Assembly: GCF_937910895.1 (NCBI RefSeq)
Contig: NZ_CALEMI010000066.1
Location: 34,036-98,035 of the forward strand
Direction: 5' to 3'
DNA: 64,000 nt
DNA from: an uncultured Dokdonia sp.
Lineage (GTDB): Bacteria > Bacteroidota > Bacteroidia > Flavobacteriales > Flavobacteriaceae
In this document: in pieces, positions 25,048 to 34,326 of the stretch
How the letters are laid out: each line of letters opens with the position of its first letter
Numbering within the stretch: position 1 is the first letter of the stretch
Translations under genes and position numbers: made by a program
The notes under the pieces: model-generated
What the model was told of the DNA's origin: nothing
The model's database searches: none
Seen by the model: only the letters and a program-made list of their open reading frames with translations

Positions 25048-25446
25048 ATGAACTTTCACACACGTAAATGGATAAAACCTGAAGATTTGAATCCTAACGG
25101 AACACTCTTTGGCGGTAGATTATTAGAATGGATAGATGAAGAGGCGGCTTTGTATGCGATTATTCAACTTGAAAATCCGCGTACAGTTACGAAGTATATG
25201 AGTGAGATTGATTTTCGCGCAAGCGCAAAAAAAGGAGATATTATAGAGATTGGTATTGAGATTGTAGCCTTTGGTAGCGCTTCTCTAACCTTGCAATGTG
25301 AGGTGCGTAACAAGATGACACGGGAGGTAATCATTACCATAGAACGTATTGTGATGGTAGGACTTGATGAAGAAGGGAAGGCAAAACCTCATGGTAAAAC
25401 AGAGGTCGAATATGTAAAGGATCGTATAGTAGACTCCAAAAAATAA
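25048..25446 (+). CDS. Acyl-CoA thioesterase, hotdog fold
   Basis: Started at ATG 25048 (MNFHTRKWIKPEDLNPNGT), not the upstream 25012. The 132-aa product is a single hotdog domain of the YciA/BACH type: NPNGTLFGGRLLEWIDEEAA carries the conserved Asn and Gly residues and the acidic catalytic region, followed by MSEIDFRASAKKGDIIEIG. It hydrolyses acyl-CoA in the cytoplasm. Chain length preference cannot be told. It lies alone between the gluconate operon and the lipoprotein array. Confidence 0.9.
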   Translation: MNFHTRKWIKPEDLNPNGTLFGGRLLEWIDEEAALYAIIQLENPRTVTKYMSEIDFRASAKKGDIIEIGIEIVAFGSASLTLQCEVRNKMTREVIITIERIVMVGLDEEGKAKPHGKTEVEYVKDRIVDSKK

Positions 25447-25545
25447 GAGTAGTTATCTTTAGGTATAGACAGGTAACTATGATCGGGAATACCTTATTTT
25501 TTAACATATCGTTTTACATTTAGACATAACTAAACGAACCATACC

Positions 25546-26499
25546 ATGTCTAAATCAGTACTTGTGACTTTCCTCTGCTGTTTTTTTATAATTTCCTGTT
25601 CTAACGACGATAAAGTAGCGCTTACTAATGCCGAAGATAGAGAGATAGGTGCTTATGTGCGAACTACAGAAACAGTGAATGCCGATTTCTCTATTCATAA
25701 TCCAGCCGATATTTTTAGGGTAGAATTAGAAGTACACGATGAGCAAAATGGAGCGTTATTAGAAGCAATAGAAGTATATCTTACCTACAAAAAAACGGGA
25801 GCATTACCTTCAAATGAGGTGTTATTAAAAACACTTACTAGCGATGTTTTTGTCATCGGGCAATTCGGAAAACCAATAAGTCCGCTTACAGTTTCTTTCG
25901 AAGAGGCTTTAAGTGCTTTTAATCTTACTATGGCAGATATGTCCTGTAAAGATCAATTTGAGGTTAGGATTAACCAAAAGTTGACAGATGGTCGTTCTTT
26001 TACGACAGGGCAATCAAGCTCTAAAATTCTTGCAGCAGATGATTTTTGGAGTTCGCCGTTTTGCTACACAATTAATGTGATAGATCCTATTGCAGAAGAT
26101 ATGTTTACAGGTTTTTATTTGCTAGAAAGTGTTCTAGATGGGCCTTTAGGTCCCACTTTTGGAGAGCCTCAATTGGTGGAAGTATATAAAGGTCATTCTA
26201 CTAATGTACGTGAGATGCGATTGCGCCATCGGTTATCTATTGAACAGGAACAACCTCGAATTTTCAGATTTACAATCGTTTGTGATGAAGTTGTTTTTAG
26301 TAAAGATTTATTGTCCAGTAAAATAGGTTTTTGTGATATGGATCCCGCTATATTGTTAGGACCCGATACAGAAAATGCCGCTATAGATTCAAATGATGAT
26401 ACGGTATTTGAGTTATGGTTTGTAGAAGGATATCTTGGTTTTGATGGTAATTGTGGTTTTGGAACAGCACCTTCTAGAATTAAACTTTCTAAACAATAA
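25546..26499 (+). CDS. Array lipoprotein 1 (paralog family, surface-type)
   Basis: This 317-aa protein opens the array of five paralogs. Its lipobox Cys is C18 (FFIISC), followed by SNDDK, an acidic patch like the lipoprotein export signal that sends Bacteroidetes lipoproteins to the cell surface. Shared family blocks are DQFEVRINQKLTDGRSF, SPFCYTINVIDPIAEDMFTG, DDTVFELWFVEGYLGFDG and the terminal SKQ. It is closest to paralog 2 (shared FELWFVEGYLGFDG). Function is not recognised. Confidence 0.85.
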   Translation: MSKSVLVTFLCCFFIISCSNDDKVALTNAEDREIGAYVRTTETVNADFSIHNPADIFRVELEVHDEQNGALLEAIEVYLTYKKTGALPSNEVLLKTLTSDVFVIGQFGKPISPLTVSFEEALSAFNLTMADMSCKDQFEVRINQKLTDGRSFTTGQSSSKILAADDFWSSPFCYTINVIDPIAEDMFTGFYLLESVLDGPLGPTFGEPQLVEVYKGHSTNVREMRLRHRLSIEQEQPRIFRFTIVCDEVVFSKDLLSSKIGFCDMDPAILLGPDTENAAIDSNDDTVFELWFVEGYLGFDGNCGFGTAPSRIKLSKQ

Positions 26500-26592
26500 A
26501 GGATCGAGATGACACTATGGATAAGTTAAATTTTATCGGTACGTACGTTTATGAGTAGTGATATTAATATATTTAATAAAATAACCAACCCA

Positions 26593-27585
26593 ATGAAAAA
26601 TAAATACTTGCTACTCCTATTTATGGGAGGATTGCTCTCTTGTAGCAATGATGAAAAAGCGATTGAAGTTGTTACCGAAGAGGTAGAAAGAGGTGCTGTT
26701 ATTAGAACTTTAGCGATCCATAATATGGATTTTGATATCAATGATCTACAAAGTACGTTTAGTATTGATGTGGAGGAAATGGATATTGAAGATGGCGGTT
26801 TGTTAGAAGAAGTAGAAGTCTTCGTGCAGTTCAAAGATAATACGCCCGATAATGGAAATACAATAGTTTCCAATACTTTAATAGAAATAATTCCTGCGTC
26901 AGTATGGATTACGGGATCAAATGGGCTCCCTAAAACATCTCTTATATACACCTATGAAGAGCTTTTAACCGCTAGCGGATTAACAGTAGCAGAAGTTGCC
27001 GTGAAAGATCAATTTCTAGTTAATCTCAATTTAAAATTGACAGATGGTCGTGTCTTTAATGCGTCCAATGCGAGTTCTATTATACTCGCCTTTAACACCT
27101 TCTTTAGTTCTCCATTTTGTTATACGATTAATATGATAGCACCTATCCCAGAAGATTTTTTTACAGGAATGTATCTTATGGAATCTACACTAGATGGTCC
27201 TAATGGACAGACCTTTGTAAATGAATTTGGACAACCCTTTCCCAACGGAACTATTGTAGAAGTTATTAAAGGGCATTCTACCAATACAAGAGAATTTAGA
27301 GCATATCATAATTTGCATCATATAGGTCTTGAAGCTCCCAGACGTTGGGAGTTTACAGTGGTAGACAACCGTATCGTTATGGGGAAGAATCAACTCTCCT
27401 CTCCAGAAGGGTGGTGTACACGTAATGCAGCACCCACTTTACTAGGTCCAGATGTCGTACCTGGAATAGCAGATCCAAATGATGATACTGTTTTTGAATT
27501 ATGGTTTGTTGAGGGGTATTTAGGATTTGACGGTAGTTGTAATTATGGAACCGCACCTTCTAGATATCGATTTTCTAAACAATAA
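26593..27585 (+). CDS. Array lipoprotein 2 (paralog family, surface-type)
   Basis: Started at ATG 26593 (MKNKYLLLLFMGGLLSC); the ATG at 26551 would put 14 residues before the signal peptide. The 330-aa product has lipidated C17 followed by SNDEK. It holds the family blocks VKDQFLVNLNLKLTDGRVF, SPFCYTINMIAPIPEDFFTG and DDTVFELWFVEGYLGFDG, ending RFSKQ. It is the longest of the five because of an insertion near TFVNEFGQPFPNGTIVEV. Function is not recognised. Confidence 0.85.
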   Translation: MKNKYLLLLFMGGLLSCSNDEKAIEVVTEEVERGAVIRTLAIHNMDFDINDLQSTFSIDVEEMDIEDGGLLEEVEVFVQFKDNTPDNGNTIVSNTLIEIIPASVWITGSNGLPKTSLIYTYEELLTASGLTVAEVAVKDQFLVNLNLKLTDGRVFNASNASSIILAFNTFFSSPFCYTINMIAPIPEDFFTGMYLMESTLDGPNGQTFVNEFGQPFPNGTIVEVIKGHSTNTREFRAYHNLHHIGLEAPRRWEFTVVDNRIVMGKNQLSSPEGWCTRNAAPTLLGPDVVPGIADPNDDTVFELWFVEGYLGFDGSCNYGTAPSRYRFSKQ

Positions 27586-27700
27586 TCTATAAATAGAGAC
27601 CTATTATACTGAGCGTAAAAGAATATTTTCTGCTTTTAAAACGCAACCTTTTGGGTAATTATAGATAGTTAAGTGTATAGACTAATAAAAATTGAAAAAG

Positions 27701-28618
27701 ATGAAAAGAAATATAATAACCCTCACGATTGTGCTATTCACCTTATTAGGATGTAGTTCCGATGAAAAACCTATAGATGTTTTTTTAAATGCACCTAAAG
27801 GCGCCTTGCTTATAAATACAGAAATTGGCAATGACAATTTTATAATGACAGATTTAGAAAGTGAATTTTCTGTAGAGGTCAGAGCAAATGACCAAGAAAA
27901 GGGGAATTTCTTTGATTTCGTTAGAGTGTATATCAGCTTTAAGAGTAATACTTCCAACGGATTAAATAATAGGGATGAGGTTCTTTTAAGAGATATCCCA
28001 AGATCAGAATTTTATACTGGTGAGTTTGGTAGACCCCGCACATTATTAAATTATAGTTTCCAAGAAGCACTTGATGCGTTTGGACTAACTATAGGTGATG
28101 TTGCTCCAGGTGATCAATTTTATATTCGTCCAGATATGCACTTAAAGGACGGACGAATTATAGGATATGCTAATAGAAGTCCAAGTATCATAGCTGATTT
28201 TTGTGAATACTCTCCTTTTTATTATCAAATTAATGTCATCAATCCTATTCAAGATTTTTTATACACAGGAACTTACAATTATGAAGTTATTACGTCATCT
28301 AGTATGGAGGCAGTGCCACCATCTGGTGTTACCACTATTATTAATGGAGATCACGCCAATCAAAGACGTTCTAATTTTTTAGATTTTACGGTAGCTGGTG
28401 ACTTTATATTACCAGATATTTATCAGGAACGTGGCGGCGTATGTCGTTTTGGAGGAGGGATTGTTTTTTGGGGACCTCAGGAAACTAATTTCGGGCTTTT
28501 AGATCCGCTGGATGATTCTGTTTTTGAGGCTGATTTTGTCATCGGATATGATGGTTGGACAGGAGGAGATTTATCGGGTGATCCTATTACAGTAACGTAT
28601 CGATTTTCTAAACAATAG
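27701..28618 (+). CDS. Array lipoprotein 3 (paralog family, surface-type)
   Basis: Started at ATG 27701; a TTG at 27692 is possible. The 305-aa product has lipidated C18 (FTLLGC) followed by SSDEK. The blocks GDQFYIRPDMHLKDGRI, SPFYYQINVINPIQDFLYTG and DDSVFEADFVIGYDGW are divergent versions of those in the neighbours, and it ends RFSKQ. The GYDGW ending groups it with paralog 5. A palindrome copy begins at the base after its stop. Function is not recognised. Confidence 0.84.
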   Translation: MKRNIITLTIVLFTLLGCSSDEKPIDVFLNAPKGALLINTEIGNDNFIMTDLESEFSVEVRANDQEKGNFFDFVRVYISFKSNTSNGLNNRDEVLLRDIPRSEFYTGEFGRPRTLLNYSFQEALDAFGLTIGDVAPGDQFYIRPDMHLKDGRIIGYANRSPSIIADFCEYSPFYYQINVINPIQDFLYTGTYNYEVITSSSMEAVPPSGVTTIINGDHANQRRSNFLDFTVAGDFILPDIYQERGGVCRFGGGIVFWGPQETNFGLLDPLDDSVFEADFVIGYDGWTGGDLSGDPITVTYRFSKQ

Positions 28619-28638
28619 TACACTTTCGCGAAAGCGTA
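28619..28638. repeat. 20-bp palindrome, one mismatch, abutting a stop codon
   Basis: TACACTTTCGCGAAAGCGTA starts directly after the TAG of array lipoprotein 3. Confidence 0.9.
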
Positions 28639-28751
28639 TAAAGAATATATACAATTGCTTTTTGTCCATATTCCATAGAAATTATCTCTAAAAGATATGC
28701 TTGAAGATATAACGATGTCAAACAATAATTAACCAACTAAACGTATATCCT

Positions 28752-29699
28752 ATGAAAAAAATTACATTTATTATCCTTAGTGTTGTTTTATGTATTTCTT
28801 GTAATGACGAAGAAAAAGCAATCGAAATTGTTCTAGAAGAAGTAGATAGAGGCGCTGTACTTCGTACTTTACGTTTTAATAATGGCGAATTTGAAGTAAA
28901 TAGCCCAGAGAGTACTTTTAGCTTAGATATAGAAGAGCAAGATATAGAAGAAGGTGGGCTTTTAAGTACGGTTGATGTTTTTGTATCCTTTATAGATAAT
29001 ACCCCTTCGGGAAATTTGGTTTCAACACAGCGAGTATTACTCGAAACATTGACACCAGATAATTTTACTTCCAACGGATTTGGACTCCCTAACATTACTT
29101 TAGAATATAGTTTTGCAGCGCTTTTGGACGCGACAGGTTTGACGATAGATCAAACTAATTGTAAAGATCAATTTCGTTTGGATTTGGATCTTAATTTGTC
29201 TGATGGTCTCACGTTTAATCTTAATAATTCTTCAGGAACAGTTGTAAATGCGAACGGATTTTTTAAATCTCCTTTTACATATTTAATTAATATTGTAGAA
29301 CCTATTCCTTTAGACCAATTTACTGGTATATATGAGTATACAAGTGTTCAAGACGGTTTTTTTGGGCCTACGTATGGAGAAGAGGGATTGGTCACTATAC
29401 GCAACGGACATTCTAATAACGTTAGGATTATAGATATAGGTGCATCAAGTTCTACATTGGAAATTGAGTTTAGCGTGGTATGTGATGCAACGATTGTGAC
29501 GAGATACCAAAGGATTGGTTTTGGCTGTACGCTTGATCAATCTAATAGAATTTTAATCGGACCAGATGCAATTGCTGTGACAGCAGATCCAAATGATGAC
29601 ACTGTTTTTGAATTACATATCTTAGAAGCATTTGAAGGATTTGATGCAATGTGTAACTTTGCAAATACGCCTTCTAAAATTAGGTTTTCTAAACAATAG
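28752..29699 (+). CDS. Array lipoprotein 4 (paralog family, surface-type)
   Basis: This 315-aa paralog has lipidated C17 (VVLCISC) followed by NDEEK. It contains CKDQFRLDLDLNLSDGLTF, SPFTYLINIVEPIPLDQFTG and DDTVFELHILEAFEGFDA, ending RFSKQ. The start context TATCCTATGAAAAAAAT is nearly the same as that of paralog 5, so the duplication included the leader. A palindrome copy abuts its stop. Function is not recognised. Confidence 0.85.
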   Translation: MKKITFIILSVVLCISCNDEEKAIEIVLEEVDRGAVLRTLRFNNGEFEVNSPESTFSLDIEEQDIEEGGLLSTVDVFVSFIDNTPSGNLVSTQRVLLETLTPDNFTSNGFGLPNITLEYSFAALLDATGLTIDQTNCKDQFRLDLDLNLSDGLTFNLNNSSGTVVNANGFFKSPFTYLINIVEPIPLDQFTGIYEYTSVQDGFFGPTYGEEGLVTIRNGHSNNVRIIDIGASSSTLEIEFSVVCDATIVTRYQRIGFGCTLDQSNRILIGPDAIAVTADPNDDTVFELHILEAFEGFDAMCNFANTPSKIRFSKQ

Positions 29700-29719
29700 T
29701 ACGCTTTCGCGAAAGCGGA
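29700..29719. repeat. 20-bp palindrome, one mismatch, abutting a stop codon
   Basis: TACGCTTTCGCGAAAGCGGA starts directly after the TAG of array lipoprotein 4, as in the copy at 28619. Confidence 0.9.
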
Positions 29720-29830
29720 TAAAAACATATAAAATTGTTTTGAATCATATTTCTAATAAAGTATTATCAAGAGCTATTCTTGCAAGTATAAGGGTATTAA
29801 AACAATAATAAACTATCAAACTTGTATCCT

Positions 29831-30772
29831 ATGAAAAAAATCATTTTTAGTGTCCTTAGCCTTATTTTGTTCATTTCTTGTAGTGAAGATGACAAAGCTA
29901 TAGACACGGTATTTCAAGAGATAGAACGTGGCGCTATACTCCGTAATATAGATCGAGTATCCCCTAATTTTGATCGCACAGATCTTCAAAGTGCATTTAT
30001 TGTTGTATTAGAAGAACAAGATCTGGAAGAAGGTGGGATTTTTGATTTTGTAAGATTATATCTTCAATTTAAAGATAGAACTCCAACCAACGGAGATAAT
30101 AGTCAATTAGAAATCATATTAAAAGACATTCCAAGTACTGATTTTCAAACAGGAAGTAACGGATTGCCAGTGGGCACTATAGAAGTAGTATATCAAGAAG
30201 CTATAGATGCACTTTTGTTAAATTCTGAAACAATTCAGGCGGGCGATCAATTTGAATTACGTGCAGAAATACATCTTACCGATGGACGTACGTTTAGTAC
30301 AGAGAATGGAAGCGCCTCCATTCTTACGGATGCTTGCTTTTTTAAATCTCCGTATCGATATGTAATCAATGTCATTGATGAAATTGATGCTGATTTATTT
30401 ACAGGAATTTATAACTATGAAATTGTCGAAGGAGAATTATCATCCTTTTTTGGTGTTGGAAATAATGGAGTTGTTTCTATTACAGCGGGTCCTACTCCTA
30501 ATGTTAGGAGAACAAGTATCATAGCAGAAGGGCTAGAATTTACCATTGCAGGCACAAATGTCTATGCTAAAATATATCAATCCTTTAATCTCTTTTGTAG
30601 AGACTCTGCCTTTCATGTTCTTACAGGACCCGACGAACAAAGCTTTGGCCAAATTGACCTCATTGATGATACCGTTTTTGAATTAGATTTGGTTTTTAGT
30701 TATGAAGGATGGGGAGGAACCGCTAATTTTGATACTCCAGAAACAGTGAAATTTCGCTTTTCAAAGCAATAG
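29831..30772 (+). CDS. Array lipoprotein 5 (paralog family, surface-type)
   Basis: Started at ATG 29831, inside the leader shared with paralog 4; the TTG at 29822 is less likely. The 313-aa product has lipidated C17 (LFISC) followed by SEDDK. The blocks are AGDQFELRAEIHLTDGRTF, SPYRYVINVIDEIDADLFTG and DDTVFELDLVFSYEGWGG, ending RFSKQ. It is the last of the array; a metalloprotease follows 109 bp downstream on the same strand. Function is not recognised. Confidence 0.85.
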   Translation: MKKIIFSVLSLILFISCSEDDKAIDTVFQEIERGAILRNIDRVSPNFDRTDLQSAFIVVLEEQDLEEGGIFDFVRLYLQFKDRTPTNGDNSQLEIILKDIPSTDFQTGSNGLPVGTIEVVYQEAIDALLLNSETIQAGDQFELRAEIHLTDGRTFSTENGSASILTDACFFKSPYRYVINVIDEIDADLFTGIYNYEIVEGELSSFFGVGNNGVVSITAGPTPNVRRTSIIAEGLEFTIAGTNVYAKIYQSFNLFCRDSAFHVLTGPDEQSFGQIDLIDDTVFELDLVFSYEGWGGTANFDTPETVKFRFSKQ

Positions 30773-30881
30773 CAAGTATATTGTAGGTTTAAATGTTAAT
30801 ATTTATGTAAACTATTGTTAAGTATTTTGTAATTCATACCTTGTATAGGTACTTAGAATCATCAAATCAATAGTTTTATCA

Positions 30882-33377
30882 ATGAAAAAAATTTTACTCC
30901 TTAGCTTATTGCTAAGTTTTTGTTTTACAACAAACATACACGCCCAAAAAAGAAATAAAAAGAAAAAGAAAAACACTTCAGAAGTAGCCGCAATTCCAGA
31001 TAAGAAAAAAGATAAAGATGCGATAAAAGATTATAAAGATGTTGTTACAAAAGAAGCTGTAACAGATAGTGGTCTTTTTCAAGTACATCGTGTTAAAAAG
31101 TCATATTTATATGAAATTCCTTTTTCTGTACTAGAAAAAGATATGCTTTGGGTAAGTCGTATTGCCCAAATTCCTTCAGGATTAGGTGGTGGTTTTTTTA
31201 ATGCAGGTTCAAAAACAAATGAGCAAGTAGTCCACTGGCAACGCTATCAAGATAAGATTTTACTTAAAATAAAATCCTATGAAAATATTGCAGATAGCAC
31301 CAAAGCCATTAGTAACTCTGTACGTGTAAACAACTATGAACCTACGTTGTATGCATTTGATATACAGGCATTCAATGCAGATTCTACAGCAGTTGTGATA
31401 GATGTCACCAAACTTTTTTCTACAGACGTCAAAGCGATAAGTGGTTTACCAGCACGATTACGTAAGGATTACAAAGTAAAAAAGCTAGATGATTCTCGTA
31501 GTTTTATACATAGTGTGAAGAGTTTTCCGTTCAATATAGAGGTCAAACAAAACTTTACGTATGATGCTTCTGAACCACCAACAGCAGCTAGTTCAGAATC
31601 TATTAGTCTTCAAATGAATCAATCTATGATTCTTTTACCAGAAGAACCTATGCAACCTAGAATTGCAGATCCTCGCGTTGGTTTTTTTACAGTAAGTCAA
31701 TATGATTACGGAAGTGAGGCTTTAAAAGCAGATGAAAAAACATATATCCGACGTTGGAAATTAGAACCAAAAGATCCAGAGGCGTATGCAAGAGGAGAAT
31801 TGGTAGAACCCGTAAAGCCTATAGTATATTATTTGGATCCAGGAACACCAGAAAAATTACAGAAATACATAAAACAAGGAATTGAAGACTGGCAGAAGCC
31901 TTTTGAAACGGCTGGTTTTAAAAATGCAATCATTGCCAAAGATGCACCAACACCAGAAGAAGATCCTGAGTTTAGCCCAGAAGATATTCGCTACTCTGTA
32001 GTGCGTTATGTGGCAAGTACGACACGTAATGCAGTAGGACCAAGTGTGTCAGATCCTCGGAGTGGTGAGATTATAGAAAGTGATATTATTTGGTACCATA
32101 ATCACTTACGGAGTTATAGAAATCGATACTTACTAGAAACTGGAGCCGCAAATCCAAGTGCTCGTACATTAAATACACCTGATGAAGAAATAGGAGAGAT
32201 GATGCGTATGGTGATTGCGCACGAAGTCGGTCACGCACTAGGTTTTCCTCATAATATGGCAGCTAGTTATGCTTATGATGTAGAATCCTATCGAGATGGT
32301 AACTTCACACAAAAAAATGGAATTGCAGCCAGTTTAATGGATTATGCGAGATACAATTACATAGCACAACCTGGAGATCAGAACATACGATTTGTACGTC
32401 AGATGGGACCTTATGATCATTATGCTGTCAATTGGGGATACAGATGGTTACCAACAGCAACGTCTCCAGAAGCTGAGCTTCCTACGTTAAATAAATGGGT
32501 TTTAGAAAAAGCAGATGATCCTATCTATAAATTTGGACGTCAGTCAAGTCGTTTTGACCCACAATCGCAAACAGAAGGTATAGGCGATGATCCTATTAAA
32601 GCGAGTACCTACGGAATAAAAAACCTAAAATATGTTGCCGAGCATCTTCCTGAATGGACATCTGACCAGACTAATGATTATCAAGACCTAGAGGAATTAT
32701 ATGGAGAGTTATTAGGAACTTATAGTAGATATGTTGGTCATGTAGTTACCAATATAGGTGGCGTTTATGAAAATATTAAAAACCCAGATCAAGAAGGCGT
32801 TGTGTACACACATTTAGATAAAAACGCACAACAAGCCTCTATGAATTGGCTTCAGGAAAATCTATTTAAAACACAAAATTGGTTAGCAGATAAAGAAATC
32901 TTACAAAACATAGACCATGCAGGCTATTTTGAGCGTATGCGAGGGGTACAAGCACGTTATCTTAATAGTCTTTTAAGCTTTGATCGCATAGGAAGATTAA
33001 TGGATGCCGAAACGATCAATGAAGATTATTACAGTGCGTATGATATGTTATCTCAATTACGTAAAGGGTTATGGTCAGAAGCTTCAAGAGGGCAAAGTGT
33101 AGGTATTTATAGAAGAAATTTACAAAAATCGTATGTAGATAGACTCACTTATTTAATGACAGACAAAGGTCCTGAAAGAAGACGTGGAAGACCTGGGTTT
33201 GAAGGCACATTTGTGTATAATACAAGTACGTCGGATATCCAATCATTAATTCGAGGCGAGTTAACTACTTTACGTTCTATGTTAAGAACCGCAAAAAATG
33301 GAAATATCAATACGATTACAAAATACCATTACCAAGATGTAATCGCAAGAATAGAAGCTTTATTAGACCCTAAATAA
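30882..33377 (+). CDS. Secreted zinc-dependent metalloprotease (DUF5117/DUF4953 type)
   Basis: This 831-aa protein has a signal peptide (KILLLSLLLSFCFTTNIHAQ) and then a highly basic stretch of Lys and Arg. The catalytic motif HEVGHALGFPHN gives zinc ligands H447, H451 and H457 with E448, the metzincin arrangement. The N-terminal part (RVKKSYLYEIPFSVLEKDML, VVHWQRYQDKILL) matches the DUF5118/DUF5117 regions of the large secreted proteases common in Bacteroidetes. It presumably acts in the periplasm or outside. No T9SS domain is seen. A strong terminator follows. Confidence 0.92.
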   Translation: MKKILLLSLLLSFCFTTNIHAQKRNKKKKKNTSEVAAIPDKKKDKDAIKDYKDVVTKEAVTDSGLFQVHRVKKSYLYEIPFSVLEKDMLWVSRIAQIPSGLGGGFFNAGSKTNEQVVHWQRYQDKILLKIKSYENIADSTKAISNSVRVNNYEPTLYAFDIQAFNADSTAVVIDVTKLFSTDVKAISGLPARLRKDYKVKKLDDSRSFIHSVKSFPFNIEVKQNFTYDASEPPTAASSESISLQMNQSMILLPEEPMQPRIADPRVGFFTVSQYDYGSEALKADEKTYIRRWKLEPKDPEAYARGELVEPVKPIVYYLDPGTPEKLQKYIKQGIEDWQKPFETAGFKNAIIAKDAPTPEEDPEFSPEDIRYSVVRYVASTTRNAVGPSVSDPRSGEIIESDIIWYHNHLRSYRNRYLLETGAANPSARTLNTPDEEIGEMMRMVIAHEVGHALGFPHNMAASYAYDVESYRDGNFTQKNGIAASLMDYARYNYIAQPGDQNIRFVRQMGPYDHYAVNWGYRWLPTATSPEAELPTLNKWVLEKADDPIYKFGRQSSRFDPQSQTEGIGDDPIKASTYGIKNLKYVAEHLPEWTSDQTNDYQDLEELYGELLGTYSRYVGHVVTNIGGVYENIKNPDQEGVVYTHLDKNAQQASMNWLQENLFKTQNWLADKEILQNIDHAGYFERMRGVQARYLNSLLSFDRIGRLMDAETINEDYYSAYDMLSQLRKGLWSEASRGQSVGIYRRNLQKSYVDRLTYLMTDKGPERRRGRPGFEGTFVYNTSTSDIQSLIRGELTTLRSMLRTAKNGNINTITKYHYQDVIARIEALLDPK

Positions 33378-33395
33378 CCAATAGCTTCACTAGTA

Positions 33396-33438
33396 AAAAA
33401 GCTCTTAACAAAGGATTTGTTAAGAGCTTTTTGTTTTT
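33396..33438 (+). terminator. Terminator of the metalloprotease gene
   Basis: A perfect 17-bp stem (33396-33412 with 33416-33432) has a 3-nt loop and is followed by a T-rich tail. It lies 19 bp after the stop. Confidence 0.92.
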
Positions 33439-33509
33439 ACAATTACGTAGTAAAAATGTTTATTAGTGAAACACTGTTTTGTAAAGTCTGAAAGACGCCT
33501 ATAAAAAGT

Positions 33510-33541
33510 TAGTTGAACTAATCCCGCTTTTTTCAGCGGGA
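33510..33541. repeat. Dispersed repeat, copy 2
   Basis: TAGTTGAACTAATCCCGCTT followed by a hairpin TCCCGCT/AGCGGGA. It shares its first 20 bases with the copy at 10688. Confidence 0.65.
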
Positions 33542-33611
33542 CCTATGGTTTAATACTTGACCCTTAGGTCGATTTTTAAGGGCTAGGGCTTTCCTTGGGT
33601 TTAATACCTTA

Positions 33612-34223
33612 TTATTCTGAACAATCAAAATCAATGTCGAGGACTTCTAATCCATAGTTTTTGGCATCGTAATTAAAATGCCACCACTCAGTTCTAATAG
33701 GGGAGAATCCATTCTGCTTCATGACTTTCCATAAAATCGTACGATTAGCTTTTACAGTTTCGTTATGAGGGTGATCTATATGTGCTTCTTTCCCAAAATG
33801 ATCATAATCACTTCCCATATCCAGTGGTGTGCCATCTAGTTTTACAATGGTCATATCTATAGCAGCACCTCTATTGTGAATGGAACCACTTTTATATGGA
33901 TTTCCTACATACGAAGGATTCGGGTAAATTGCCCACATTTTCTTTTGTACAGAAAGAGGTCTGTAGCAATCAAAGAACTGAATTTTATATCCCAATTCAC
34001 AAAAGTCATGATTGGCTGCTGCGATGGCTTCAGCGACTTCTGGCAACAGCAAACACTGTACACAATCATAAACTGTCGTTTTTAAAAAATTATCATCGGT
34101 AGCATATTTGACGTCATACGCATACGTTCCGCCGTAAGTTTCAATATTGACTAGTGGTGATTCTTGCGCATTTCCTATGTGTGCAAGTAGTAAAAAGCCG
34201 ATTAAATAATGATATAAATTCAT
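33612..34223 (-). CDS. VanX-like D-alanyl-D-alanine dipeptidase (M15D)
   Basis: Started at ATG 34223, giving a signal peptide MNLYHYLIGFLLLAHIGNAQ; an ATG five codons earlier is possible. The 203-aa product has SxHxxGxAxD as SIHNRGAAID (H116, D123 zinc ligands), EWWH (E179, H182) and YRP (R88). These are the D,D-dipeptidase catalytic residues. With a signal peptide it is expected in the periplasm, where it would recycle D-Ala-D-Ala from peptidoglycan, not confer vancomycin resistance. No vanH or vanA is nearby. Confidence 0.92.
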   Translation of the reverse strand: MNLYHYLIGFLLLAHIGNAQESPLVNIETYGGTYAYDVKYATDDNFLKTTVYDCVQCLLLPEVAEAIAAANHDFCELGYKIQFFDCYRPLSVQKKMWAIYPNPSYVGNPYKSGSIHNRGAAIDMTIVKLDGTPLDMGSDYDHFGKEAHIDHPHNETVKANRTILWKVMKQNGFSPIRTEWWHFNYDAKNYGLEVLDIDFDCSE

Positions 34224-34258
34224 GGGGTTAAAGTACAAAAAATGAGAATGTGGTGGTA

Positions 34259-34278
34259 TACGCTTTCGCGAAAGCGTA
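34259..34278. repeat. 20-bp palindrome, perfect copy
   Basis: Perfect copy in the divergent gap between the dipeptidase and M48 peptidase genes, where it could affect both promoters. Confidence 0.92.
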
Positions 34279-34326
34279 AAATTTCTTATTCTTGTTTTTG
34301 TTTTTGTTTTTAAAAAGATCTTATCT

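Noticed and set aside
33612..34223. VanX-like gene as a vancomycin resistance operon
   Set aside because: No vanH, vanA or vanRS genes are present, and it has a signal peptide as in cell-wall recycling enzymes.
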